10,746 bases of DNA. It comes from Bacillota bacterium. Lineage in GTDB: Bacteria > Bacillota > Clostridia > Peptostreptococcales > Anaerovoracaceae. The first letter of the stretch is position 1. Each line of letters starts with the position of its first letter. Position numbers and translations under genes: made by a program. Under the pieces are notes generated by a model, which was not told the origin of the DNA, searched no databases, and was given only the letters and a program-made list of their open reading frames with translations. The DNA is taken from positions 1-10,746 of the forward strand of contig JAQSXD010000084.1 of assembly GCA_029266295.1 (NCBI GenBank). The letters are read 5' to 3'. Of the stretch, positions 1 to 5,938 are shown in pieces.

Positions 1-135
1 GCCCGTTGGGCCCACTTCCCGTACGGTGATCCGGTTTGAGCCCAGGGCTACATGATTTTCCATCTTGCAGGCTACCTGACAGCCTTTGCACCCGATGCAG
101 CGGTCTAAATCAACAACAAAACAATACTGTACCAT
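1..135 (-). CDS. 4Fe-4S ferredoxin-like electron-transfer subunit of a molybdopterin oxidoreductase (partial, N-terminal 45 codons)
   Basis: Only the first 45 codons lie in the window; the gene runs off the left edge. The start ATG (135-133) shares one base with the TAA stop of the upstream oxidoreductase gene, which suggests translational coupling; a GA-rich Shine-Dalgarno-like stretch lies about 13 nt upstream. The peptide begins MVQYCFVVDLDRC and carries the typical cluster-binding spacing C13-x2-C16-x2-C19-x3-C23, with an extra C5. This is the N-terminal signature of DmsB/PhsB/NrfC-type subunits, which normally hold four 4Fe-4S clusters and pass electrons between the Mo subunit and a membrane anchor or soluble partner. 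No signal peptide is present, as expected for this subunit. Whether a membrane anchor follows lies outside the window. The subunit class is confident; the redox partner is unknown. Confidence 0.9.
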   Translation of the reverse strand, partial: MVQYCFVVDLDRCIGCKGCQVACKMENHVALGSNRITVREVGPTG

Positions 136-2813
136 TACTTTACGCTTACCCCCTCTGTAGGATCACTGGGCTGCGGCAGCCATTGCTTGAAATCTTCAGG
201 TTTTGTGAAGACACCTTCCGGCGGAGCCGCGGCCTTGGAAACCTTCACAAGGAATGCCCGCAAGGTGTAGGTGCCTACAACATCGTTGAAGGGTGCATCC
301 TCCTTGGTCAGCATGTTGACGTTCATTTCCTTCCAGCCGTGGGTTTCTGTATTCAGGGTTTCTGGGTTCCAGAAGCGCTCCATGTATACCGTCCCCGGTT
401 TAATTCCTTCCGTGACGGAAGCCAGCGCTCTGATTTTTCCGCGCTTCGATTCCACCCACGCCCAATCGCCTTCGGATAGACCGTATACGGCGGCGTCTTG
501 GGGATGAATCCAGAGCTCTGGTACGGGATAGATTTCCCGAAGCCAGGGGATATTTCTCAGCGTGTTGTGATGATAGAACGGAATTCGTCCTCCGGTCATT
601 ACAAGGGGATATTCGGCAGAAAGCGCACCGCCGTCCAGCGGACTTTCGTGGGGTTCCAGATAATAGGGGAGGGGATCGTAATCCTTTGAAGCCGGAGGCA
701 GGTCGCAGGGGCTGAAAGGCCGTCCTGTTCTTCCAAGGGTAATCATGCTTTCAAGATAGATTTCACACTTCTTTGAGGGCGTATGAAAGCCTTCGGGTTT
801 GCCAGTCCGTGGATTTTCTTGCTGATAAACATAGTAGGATTTCCATTCCTCCGTCGGCATAAAGACATAGGGTGTTATCTCCTTCAGTTTATCCCATGTC
901 AGGTCTACACGGTTTAGGAAATGATCAAAGATCTCGTCTACTTTATCCCAGTAAGGGAGATCCTTACCCATATATTCCGCATCAAAGGCCTTGGCGCAGG
1001 CTTCGTGACCTTTTTCGCCACAGCGCTTTGCAATCATGGACCAGATGACCGTTTCGTCCACGGTTTCCCACAGGTGAGTTGCGGCTTGCCTAGCAAATAG
1101 CTTATTACAGATTTCGATCATCATATCCGTTTCCAGCCATTCTTCCGTTGGAAGCAGAATATCAGCATAGGCGGAAAAAGAAGTGGGGTACATATACATA
1201 TGTACGATGAAATCCAGCTCCTGGATGGCCTCTGCCCATTTCTGACTATTGGCAACGGCACCCAGCTTGTTTCCGGAACGCTCAATCCAGACTCTGGGCT
1301 TATAGGGCTTTCCTGTGAGGATTGCCTCCAGGACGCTGGAGGGGTGACCCGCATACCAGATGCCCAGTCCTTTGTATTCATTTCCGCCCAGACGTTTCTT
1401 CAGCTGCTCCTGCGGAAGTCTGTCTGCGGCGATGGGCACGGGATAAAAGGGCATATCAAATACGCCGCTCTTGCGGAACCGCTGTAGCAGGGTACCCGGC
1501 TTTTCCACGTTGCCCATGAGCAGGTCGATGGTTGCCGCTGCCATTGCAGCCTGAACGGAGTTGGGTGTCTGATCTGTGGCAACACCCAGCGCGATGCCGC
1601 TTGGCGTATTCTTTGCAAACAGATTAATGGCCTCTTCGATTTTTATCGCATCCAAAAGACATAGCTCTGCTGCTTTTTCCAGCGTGAACGGTTCTACGCG
1701 CTCCCAAAGAAGCTGAAAGCCGGTTTTATACGCGGCCCCGTCTACAATAAAGCTTCCTTCCAAAGCAGGTGAAAGCGCATCATTCCATGGATAATCCATG
1801 GGCTGCATAGTATTTGTTCTTGTATCCCAAACCATGAAGGTATCGGGGATATCGGGGTTGTCACTGACCTTTGCCCGAACCTGCATCTTTGTACTTACAT
1901 CCACCAGATAGGGAAGATTGGTCCATCTCATTACGAAATCATGGTCATAGAGCTGATGCTCCAGAATATAGCGAACCCAGCACAAGAGCAGCGCTACGTC
2001 AGAGCCGGGACGGATAGGCAGCCAGATATCGGATTTGGCTGCATCCGGCGTAAAGCGGGGATCGACCACAACGGTCTTTACTCCGTTGCTGCGCAGGTCA
2101 ACAACGGCGCCGCCGCCTGTGGCAGGGCAGGAATAGGAAGGGGCTGTACCCCAGAGTACCAGCGTTTTAATGGGGGTGTCTTCCGGATAGTAAAGCTCCA
2201 GAGCATTGGAATCCGCAATACTGGGATCGTCTCCGCCGTACATCATCGTATAGGATAAAACCCGGGGAAGGTAGCACTGGGCGCAGCCCGGCTCAAACCA
2301 GTTGGGGGTGCCGAAGATGTTGCAGAATCTTGCGATACTCCAAATCTCAGGATTTCCTCCTCCTCCCGTGGAACAGAATACTGTTTCTGCTCCGTAGTGA
2401 TCTCGGGCATCCATGAGCTTCTCAGCGATCATGTCCAGAGCTTCGTCCCAGGAAATGCGCTTCCACTTGTTTTCGCCCCGTTTTCCGACGCGCAGCATCG
2501 GATATTTGTTACGGTTTGGATGGTACAGGGCTTGTATCCCAGAAAGCCCTTTGGCACACATTCTGCCCTTGCTCATAGGGTCCTCGGGATTGCCTTCGAG
2601 CTTGACGACGCGGCCATTTTTCACGTGTGCAATCACTCCGCAGTTTTGAATGCAGGCCCTGCAGTTAGTTTTGATCTTTTTTACAGCTGAACTCGTATTG
2701 TCTGCATCAGGTGTTCCTTTTACCAGACTGCGCCCTGTATCATGGGTCGAAGGAAGACCTCCTATGCGGATCGCATTGAGAATGTCTCCTTTTGCCGATG
2801 GCGTTTCTTGCAT
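135..2813 (-). CDS. Molybdopterin-dependent oxidoreductase, catalytic subunit (DMSO reductase superfamily)
   Basis: This is an 892-residue catalytic subunit of the bis-MGD family. The N-terminal 4Fe-4S motif is C51-x2-C54-x3-C58-x27-C86. The central Mo domain has GTPN (168-171) followed by C177 and C180; by spacing to the family's GSPN motif, C180 is the likelier Mo-ligating cysteine, as in polysulfide/thiosulfate reductase, NapA and acetylene hydratase types. The C-terminal dinucleotide-binding domain spans roughly residues 740-870 (YPLVMTGGRIPFYHHN, then WIHPQDAAVYGLSEGDWAWV). The first 45 residues contain no twin-arginine motif or hydrophobic core, so a cytoplasmic location is inferred. 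The start is set by AAAGGAGG (2820-2827) six bases before the ATG. The ferredoxin subunit gene overlaps its stop. A probable ROK operator lies 84 bp upstream. The substrate cannot be deduced; acetylene hydratase-like, sulfur-oxyanion or aromatic-modifying roles are all possible. Confidence 0.95.
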   Translation of the reverse strand: MQETPSAKGDILNAIRIGGLPSTHDTGRSLVKGTPDADNTSSAVKKIKTNCRACIQNCGVIAHVKNGRVVKLEGNPEDPMSKGRMCAKGLSGIQALYHPNRNKYPMLRVGKRGENKWKRISWDEALDMIAEKLMDARDHYGAETVFCSTGGGGNPEIWSIARFCNIFGTPNWFEPGCAQCYLPRVLSYTMMYGGDDPSIADSNALELYYPEDTPIKTLVLWGTAPSYSCPATGGGAVVDLRSNGVKTVVVDPRFTPDAAKSDIWLPIRPGSDVALLLCWVRYILEHQLYDHDFVMRWTNLPYLVDVSTKMQVRAKVSDNPDIPDTFMVWDTRTNTMQPMDYPWNDALSPALEGSFIVDGAAYKTGFQLLWERVEPFTLEKAAELCLLDAIKIEEAINLFAKNTPSGIALGVATDQTPNSVQAAMAAATIDLLMGNVEKPGTLLQRFRKSGVFDMPFYPVPIAADRLPQEQLKKRLGGNEYKGLGIWYAGHPSSVLEAILTGKPYKPRVWIERSGNKLGAVANSQKWAEAIQELDFIVHMYMYPTSFSAYADILLPTEEWLETDMMIEICNKLFARQAATHLWETVDETVIWSMIAKRCGEKGHEACAKAFDAEYMGKDLPYWDKVDEIFDHFLNRVDLTWDKLKEITPYVFMPTEEWKSYYVYQQENPRTGKPEGFHTPSKKCEIYLESMITLGRTGRPFSPCDLPPASKDYDPLPYYLEPHESPLDGGALSAEYPLVMTGGRIPFYHHNTLRNIPWLREIYPVPELWIHPQDAAVYGLSEGDWAWVESKRGKIRALASVTEGIKPGTVYMERFWNPETLNTETHGWKEMNVNMLTKEDAPFNDVVGTYTLRAFLVKVSKAAAPPEGVFTKPEDFKQWLPQPSDPTEGVSVK

Positions 2814-2896
2814 TTTTTGCCTCCTTTGCGTTGGATGAGAATGCCTGTGTTCTTTTCTCGTCTCGATCAGATGATTGAGAGAGAAACATCTATGTT

Positions 2897-2921
2897 ACTT
2901 TTGAAAATTACTTTCAAAAGT
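2897..2921. promoter_or_regulatory. Probable ROK operator upstream of the oxidoreductase operon
   Basis: A perfect inverted repeat: left arm ACTTTTGAAA (2897-2906), spacer ATTAC, right arm TTTCAAAAGT (2912-2921). The same arms recur at 4314-4338 before the ROK gene, with the last two spacer bases (AC) also shared. The site is 84 bp upstream of the oxidoreductase start. The promoter itself is not clear; TTGTAT (2926-2931, minus) with TAATTT (2905-2910, minus) at 15 bp is a weak candidate that the operator would cover. Confidence 0.7.
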
Positions 2922-2968
2922 GGACATACAACGAATAGTTGAAGTGAAATTATCCTTACGAAAGCCTC

Positions 2969-4150
2969 CTAAAGATCAAGGAGCGTCCGCTGGTAGTTGA
3001 AAATTTGCTCCATCGGCAGAAGTGCTGCGCCCAGAAGGGAAGCATTCTCCTTAACACCGGAAGCGAGGATGCGGATCGATTCATAGCCATAGAAGTGATG
3101 TTTCAGTTTCAATTTGTCAATACCGATCTCGATGAGCCGATCCATATGCGCTCCAAGGTCCCCGCCGATAATGATGAAGGACGGATCTACGCTGAGCAAA
3201 ATGACATCCAGCCCTGCAAAAAGATACCTTACATATTCTTCAATGATCGTTTTAGCAGAGGGAACACCCGCCTCATAATCACGAAAAAGTTCCCGGAGGT
3301 ATTCGGTTTCATTCATATTCACCGGCCTGGTTTTCAAAAGCGCGCGCTTTGAAGCAAACAATTCCCAACAGCCGTAACGCCCGCAGCTGCAGCGAATCTT
3401 TTGATCGGAAACCTTGAGGTGGCCAAACTCCCCGGCACGTTTATTCCGGCCTCTGAAGAGAAATCGGTCGATGAGGATTCCTGATCCAATACCCTCGGCG
3501 ATGGAGACATACACAAAATTGCTTAAACCGCTGCCCCTTCCCATGAGATATTCAGCGTAGGCGGCGGCATTGGCTTCATTATCCGGGTAAACCTTCAGCC
3601 CTAAGGCCTCTTGAAATTCTTTTAGCGAATTATTTTTGATATCAAGATTTGGGATGTAATCCAGGATGAGATTGTCGGTATCCACGAGACCCGGAAAAGC
3701 CATGCCCACACCCAGAATTTTGTCTTTTTCAATCTGATGTCTGTCCATCATTGCAAAGATCTGTTCCTTGATCTGACTGAGGGAAGGCTGAAGCCCCATT
3801 TCTACGGAATAAGGGAATTGAGTAGAATCAATTGGATCACCCACCAGATTGACCAACATAACAGAGACGTTTGCAGGGGATATGCTGACGCCAAAGGAAT
3901 ACCGGACGTTGGGCAGAAGCTTGATAATGACAGGCTTTCTGCCGCCGCTGGAGTCTGCGGTACCGAAGGTTGCAACAAAACCTTCTTCTGTGAGCGTCTG
4001 AATATAGGTATTGATTGTCGTATGGCTCACTTGAAGATGCTTTCCCAGTTCCGCCTTTGTGGTCTCGTGATGCGTCCTGAGGTATTGCAGAATCCTGATA
4101 TAATTGACCTCACGAATTTGTTCGTGAGTGTAAGTTTCCTTCTTTAACAT
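2969..4150 (-). CDS. ROK-family transcriptional repressor (NagC/XylR/Mlc type)
   Basis: This is a 393-residue protein with an N-terminal winged helix-turn-helix (about residues 14-75; helix pair TKAELGKHLQVSHTTINTYI) and a ROK sugar-kinase fold behind it. The structural zinc motif is complete: H244-x9-C254-x-C256-x4-C261, with GE-x-GH at 240-244. The ATP-binding DxGGT of ROK kinases is replaced by S89-I-S-P, and the position of the catalytic Asp in ENDAN is E192 (DNEAN). It is therefore a regulator, not a kinase. AGGAGGG (4156-4162) sits five bases before the ATG, fixing the start. The oxidoreductase gene follows on the same strand after 155 bp, with no convincing terminator between them, so some readthrough is possible. 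Matching palindromes before both genes suggest autoregulation plus control of the oxidoreductase. The ligand is probably a sugar or related small molecule, by family inference only. Confidence 0.93.
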   Translation of the reverse strand: MLKKETYTHEQIREVNYIRILQYLRTHHETTKAELGKHLQVSHTTINTYIQTLTEEGFVATFGTADSSGGRKPVIIKLLPNVRYSFGVSISPANVSVMLVNLVGDPIDSTQFPYSVEMGLQPSLSQIKEQIFAMMDRHQIEKDKILGVGMAFPGLVDTDNLILDYIPNLDIKNNSLKEFQEALGLKVYPDNEANAAAYAEYLMGRGSGLSNFVYVSIAEGIGSGILIDRFLFRGRNKRAGEFGHLKVSDQKIRCSCGRYGCWELFASKRALLKTRPVNMNETEYLRELFRDYEAGVPSAKTIIEEYVRYLFAGLDVILLSVDPSFIIIGGDLGAHMDRLIEIGIDKLKLKHHFYGYESIRILASGVKENASLLGAALLPMEQIFNYQRTLLDL

Positions 4151-4275
4151 CGATACCCTCCTTTAACAAGGTACAACGGCAGTGGGCAAAGTTGTCGCCT
4201 GAAAACTCATTCCGTTGACCTGGGGACCGTAGCGGTACAGAACACCAGTATAATTTGAACTCAGACAGAGTTCAC
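4151..4275 (-). other. Structured 5' leader of the ROK mRNA
   Basis: Between the inferred transcription start (about 4275) and the ribosome site, the minus strand can form three hairpins in series. The first is TGAACTC/GAGTTCA (4256-4274), at the very 5' end. The second is a small ACCG/CGGT hairpin (4226-4236). The third is a long stem in which 4212-4221 pairs with 4169-4179 with one bulged base, enclosing a GGC/GCC inner hairpin and ending about 7 nt before the ribosome site. No known riboswitch class was recognised. The TGAACTC palindrome could instead be a second DNA operator over the start point. Confidence 0.35.
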
Positions 4276-4281
4276 GGTTTC

Positions 4282-4310
4282 ATTATATAAAGAATTGATG
4301 CTCTGCACAA
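4282..4310 (-). promoter_or_regulatory. Sigma-A promoter of the ROK gene
   Basis: On the minus strand a perfect TATAAT (-10, 4282-4287) lies 17 bp from TTGTGC (-35, 4305-4310). The -35 is weak (three of six matches). The inferred start near 4275 leaves a leader of about 125 nt. The ROK palindrome begins 3 bp upstream of the -35. Confidence 0.55.
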
Positions 4311-4313
4311 TAT

Positions 4314-4338
4314 AATTTTGAAAGATACTTTCAAAAGA
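4314..4338. promoter_or_regulatory. Probable ROK operator in the ROK/tetR divergent region
   Basis: Arms TTTTGAAAG (4316-4324) and CTTTCAAAA (4328-4336) form a perfect 9-bp inverted repeat around ATA. Aligned to the 2897-2921 site, 8 bp in each arm are identical (TTTTGAAA and TTTCAAAA) with the same 5-bp gap between them. It lies just upstream of the ROK -35 and 22 bp from the tetR -35, so it could affect both genes. Confidence 0.7.
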
Positions 4339-4341
4339 TTA

Positions 4342-4364
4342 ATGAATGAATTTTATTCATTTAC
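4342..4364. promoter_or_regulatory. Probable TetR operator overlapping the tetR promoter
   Basis: Left arm ATGAATGAAT (4342-4351), spacer TTT, right arm ATTCATTTAC (4355-4364). The inner eight bases of each arm except one match the stronger palindrome at 5072-5094, with the same 3-nt centre. The right arm overlaps the tetR -35 hexamer (4360-4365), as expected for autorepression. The TGAATGA core resembles operators described for FadR-like TetR proteins of Bacillus. Confidence 0.7.
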
Positions 4365-4388
4365 AATTCATCTCTCTTATGATATGAT
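4360..4388 (+). promoter_or_regulatory. Sigma-A promoter of tetR
   Basis: TTTACA (-35, 4360-4365), 17-bp spacer, TATGAT (-10, 4383-4388); each hexamer matches consensus at five of six bases. Transcription would begin near 4395, about 29 nt before the preferred start codon at 4424. Confidence 0.75.
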
Positions 4389-4423
4389 CAACTTATCAGA
4401 TTATGGAAAAGAAAGGGATTCCC

Positions 4424-5002
4424 ATGCGTGAGATTAAGCCTATGGAAGTAAGGAAACAGGAAATTCTCGAAGGAGCGATCAAAGTGTTTCAGGCAAAGGG
4501 TTACTATAGAACTTCGATTTCAGACATTGCTGCCTCTCTCAACATATCTCAGGGCTTGTGCTACAGATACTTTAAATCAAAAGAGGAGATCTTCGAAATG
4601 GCGGTAGATGTTTATGCTCAATCCATTGCTGACCCGATGATCAGTGCTATGAACCGACCAGAGACAAGGCTGCCGGAATTGATTAAAAGCTTCCCTGATT
4701 TTGCCAATATGGAACAAGAGAACACCGGCTTCTATGATCTGTTTCATGGTCAGGAGTCAGACTCTTTTCACGACAGTCTATCGCTGAAAATATGCGGTAA
4801 ACTATATTCTCATGTTAAGCGTCTGTTGGAAGAGCAGTGCAAAGCAGGAATGCTGCAGCTTCGTGATCCGGAAACAACGGCATCATTCCTTGTCTATGGG
4901 CAGCTTGGGATACTCCTTGATAAGGGGCTCTCAATGGACGAGAAGAATAAAAGAATCATGCATTTTTTAGAGACAATCCTATCGGAGACAATATCGCATT
5001 AA
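4424..5002 (+). CDS. TetR/AcrR-family transcriptional regulator
   Basis: The protein is 192 residues from the preferred start. The N-terminal helix-turn-helix is typical: RKQEILEGAIKVFQAKGYY, then TSISDIAASLNISQGLCYRYF and KSKEEIF (about residues 10-58). The C-terminal ligand and dimer domain is divergent, so the inducer cannot be named. An ATG at 4403 in the same frame would add seven residues, but it lacks a ribosome site and would sit about eight bases from the inferred transcript start. The ATG at 4424 has GAAAGGG (4411-4417) seven bases upstream and was chosen. The gene has its own promoter with an overlapping palindrome, and the same palindrome precedes the methyltransferase downstream, which suggests autorepression plus control of that neighbour. 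A long hairpin (5030-5068) follows the stop. Confidence 0.93.
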   Translation: MREIKPMEVRKQEILEGAIKVFQAKGYYRTSISDIAASLNISQGLCYRYFKSKEEIFEMAVDVYAQSIADPMISAMNRPETRLPELIKSFPDFANMEQENTGFYDLFHGQESDSFHDSLSLKICGKLYSHVKRLLEEQCKAGMLQLRDPETTASFLVYGQLGILLDKGLSMDEKNKRIMHFLETILSETISH

Positions 5003-5029
5003 TAAAATCAGTAATATATGAACTGCAAG

Positions 5030-5068
5030 GTTAGCGGAGGACTTCCACGCGGAAGTCCTTCCGTTAAC
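5030..5068 (+). terminator. Long GC-rich hairpin after tetR, without a T-tract
   Basis: Arms 5030-5046 and 5051-5068 pair over about 17 bp with one bulged T and one G-T pair around an ACGC loop; the top nine pairs (GGACTTCC and flanks) are perfect. It begins 27 nt after the tetR stop, where a terminator is expected. However, no run of T follows on either strand, so it may instead be a transcript-stabilising 3' end or a weak terminator. Confidence 0.45.
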
Positions 5069-5071
5069 AAC

Positions 5072-5094
5072 TTGAATGAATAATATTCATTCAA
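5072..5094. promoter_or_regulatory. Probable TetR operator upstream of the methyltransferase
   Basis: A perfect inverted repeat of 10-bp arms: TTGAATGAAT (5072-5081) and ATTCATTCAA (5085-5094), separated by AAT. It matches the palindrome on the tetR promoter in sequence and spacing. It lies 80 bp upstream of the methyltransferase start. A TTAACA hexamer (5064-5069) just to its left could be a -35 whose -10 the operator covers, but no good -10 is visible. Confidence 0.75.
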
Positions 5095-5129
5095 TGACAA
5101 CTCGCTTGGAGTTCTTTCTCCTGGTTCGC

Positions 5130-5157
5130 TTGTTCAATCATTATTCTTAATGATAAT
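5130..5157 (+). promoter_or_regulatory. Possible promoter of the methyltransferase gene
   Basis: TTGTTC (5130-5135), 16-bp spacer, GATAAT (5152-5157). It would start transcription almost at the ribosome site, leaving little leader, so it is a weak call; the operator at 5072-5094 hints at an alternative promoter further upstream. Confidence 0.3.
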
Positions 5158-5174
5158 TATTATAGGAGGTTATT

Positions 5175-5792
5175 ATGAATGCCCTGAAAAAAACAGTAAT
5201 GAATAGCAAAAATCACTTTAACGCCTCAGCAGAAGGCTATGATGACTCTTTTGACGGAAAATATGTCAGACCAATGTATGTCTATCTACTGGAACGATTG
5301 AGCAGAGAAGAAGCAGGCTGCTTTCTTGACATAGGATGCGGAACAGGAACGGTTCTGATCAATTTGGTCAATGGAAAGAGAAGACTATACGGAATTGACC
5401 TTTCCGAAAAAATGGTTGAGATATCACGCGATCGCCTGCAGGAAAACGCTGTGATTGAAGAAGCTGATGCCGAGCGTCTTCCCTTTGAGGACAACCTATT
5501 TGATCTTGTACTCTGTAACGCATCATTTCATCATTATCCGAATCCACGGGAGGTACTGCAGGAGATACGAAGGGTTCTAAAACCACAAGGAACGCTGATC
5601 ATCGGAGAAGGCTATGCCTTCCAACCCTTTCGCTTGCTGCTGAATCTTTACTTTCGGTTTGCAGACACAGGAGATTTCCATTCTTACGGTATTCATGAAT
5701 TCAGAAAGCTACTGCAAAGATCAGGATTCCAAAGGATTGAGTCCAACAGAATAGGGATGCGTTTGTTCCTGGAAGCGAAAGCCGGTAAGTAA
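5175..5792 (+). CDS. Class I SAM-dependent methyltransferase (methyltransf_11/25 type)
   Basis: A 205-residue Rossmann-fold methyltransferase. Motif I, the SAM glycine loop, is CFLDIGCGTGTVL (49-61). The acidic end of strand 2 is YGIDLSEKMVEI (72-83). Motif II region DAERLPFEDNLFDLVLCNASFHH (98-120) is followed by the post-motif helix and strand RRVLKPQGTLIIGE (132-145). AGGAGG (5164-5169) lies five bases before the ATG. The protein resembles UbiE/small-molecule methyltransferases, but no substrate-specific feature is visible. It is the only gene between the TetR-type palindrome and the next strong promoter, so it is the likely target of the upstream TetR. If so, the methylated substrate may be, or be related to, the TetR inducer; this is inference. 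Confidence 0.93.
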   Translation: MNALKKTVMNSKNHFNASAEGYDDSFDGKYVRPMYVYLLERLSREEAGCFLDIGCGTGTVLINLVNGKRRLYGIDLSEKMVEISRDRLQENAVIEEADAERLPFEDNLFDLVLCNASFHHYPNPREVLQEIRRVLKPQGTLIIGEGYAFQPFRLLLNLYFRFADTGDFHSYGIHEFRKLLQRSGFQRIESNRIGMRLFLEAKAGK

Positions 5793-5817
5793 AATTTCTT
5801 TGGGAGAATACATTTGT

Positions 5818-5846
5818 TTTAAAGCGGTATCGGATTGTGTTATAAT
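5818..5846 (+). promoter_or_regulatory. Extended -10 promoter of the helicase-like gene
   Basis: A perfect TATAAT (5841-5846) preceded by TG one base upstream (5838-5839) makes a consensus extended -10; TTTAAA (5818-5823) sits 17 bp away as a modest -35. The start near 5853 gives a leader of about 85 nt. The leader contains a tandem 9-mer TTCGTCTGA at 5866-5874 and 5876-5884. Confidence 0.75.
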
Positions 5847-5938
5847 GTTTGCGTCGATTGATTTTTTCGTCTGAATTCGTCTGACAGTCACAGATAAATC
5901 ATTGATATATTTTATTTTAATTGTATTAGGTGAGCAGC

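Noticed and set aside
36..479. Open frame on the plus strand opposite the ferredoxin and oxidoreductase genes
   Set aside because: It is antisense to a clear conserved protein, has no recognisable domain, and gives a low-complexity translation; a shadow of the real gene.
1941..2258. Plus-strand open frame inside the oxidoreductase gene
   Set aside because: No ribosome site and no family features; antisense to the conserved Mo domain.
2966..2983. Hairpin at the ROK stop codon as a terminator
   Set aside because: The CTCCT/AGGAG stem is only five base pairs and is not followed by a T-run on the minus strand.
2897..4338. The two TTTTGAAA palindromes as ends of a mobile element flanking the ROK gene
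   Set aside because: No transposase lies between them, no target-site duplication is visible, and both sit at promoter positions, which fits regulatory sites better.
4403..4423. Seven-residue N-terminal extension of TetR from an earlier ATG
   Set aside because: No ribosome site upstream and only about eight bases from the inferred transcription start; the ATG at 4424 has GAAAGGG at good spacing.
5072..5094. The TTGAATGAAT palindrome as a terminator hairpin
   Set aside because: It is AT-rich with a 3-nt loop and no T-tract, and the same sequence overlaps the tetR promoter, which fits an operator instead.
5930..5938. GTG start for the helicase-like protein
   Set aside because: The GTG is itself part of the AGGTGA ribosome site that serves the ATG at 5939.
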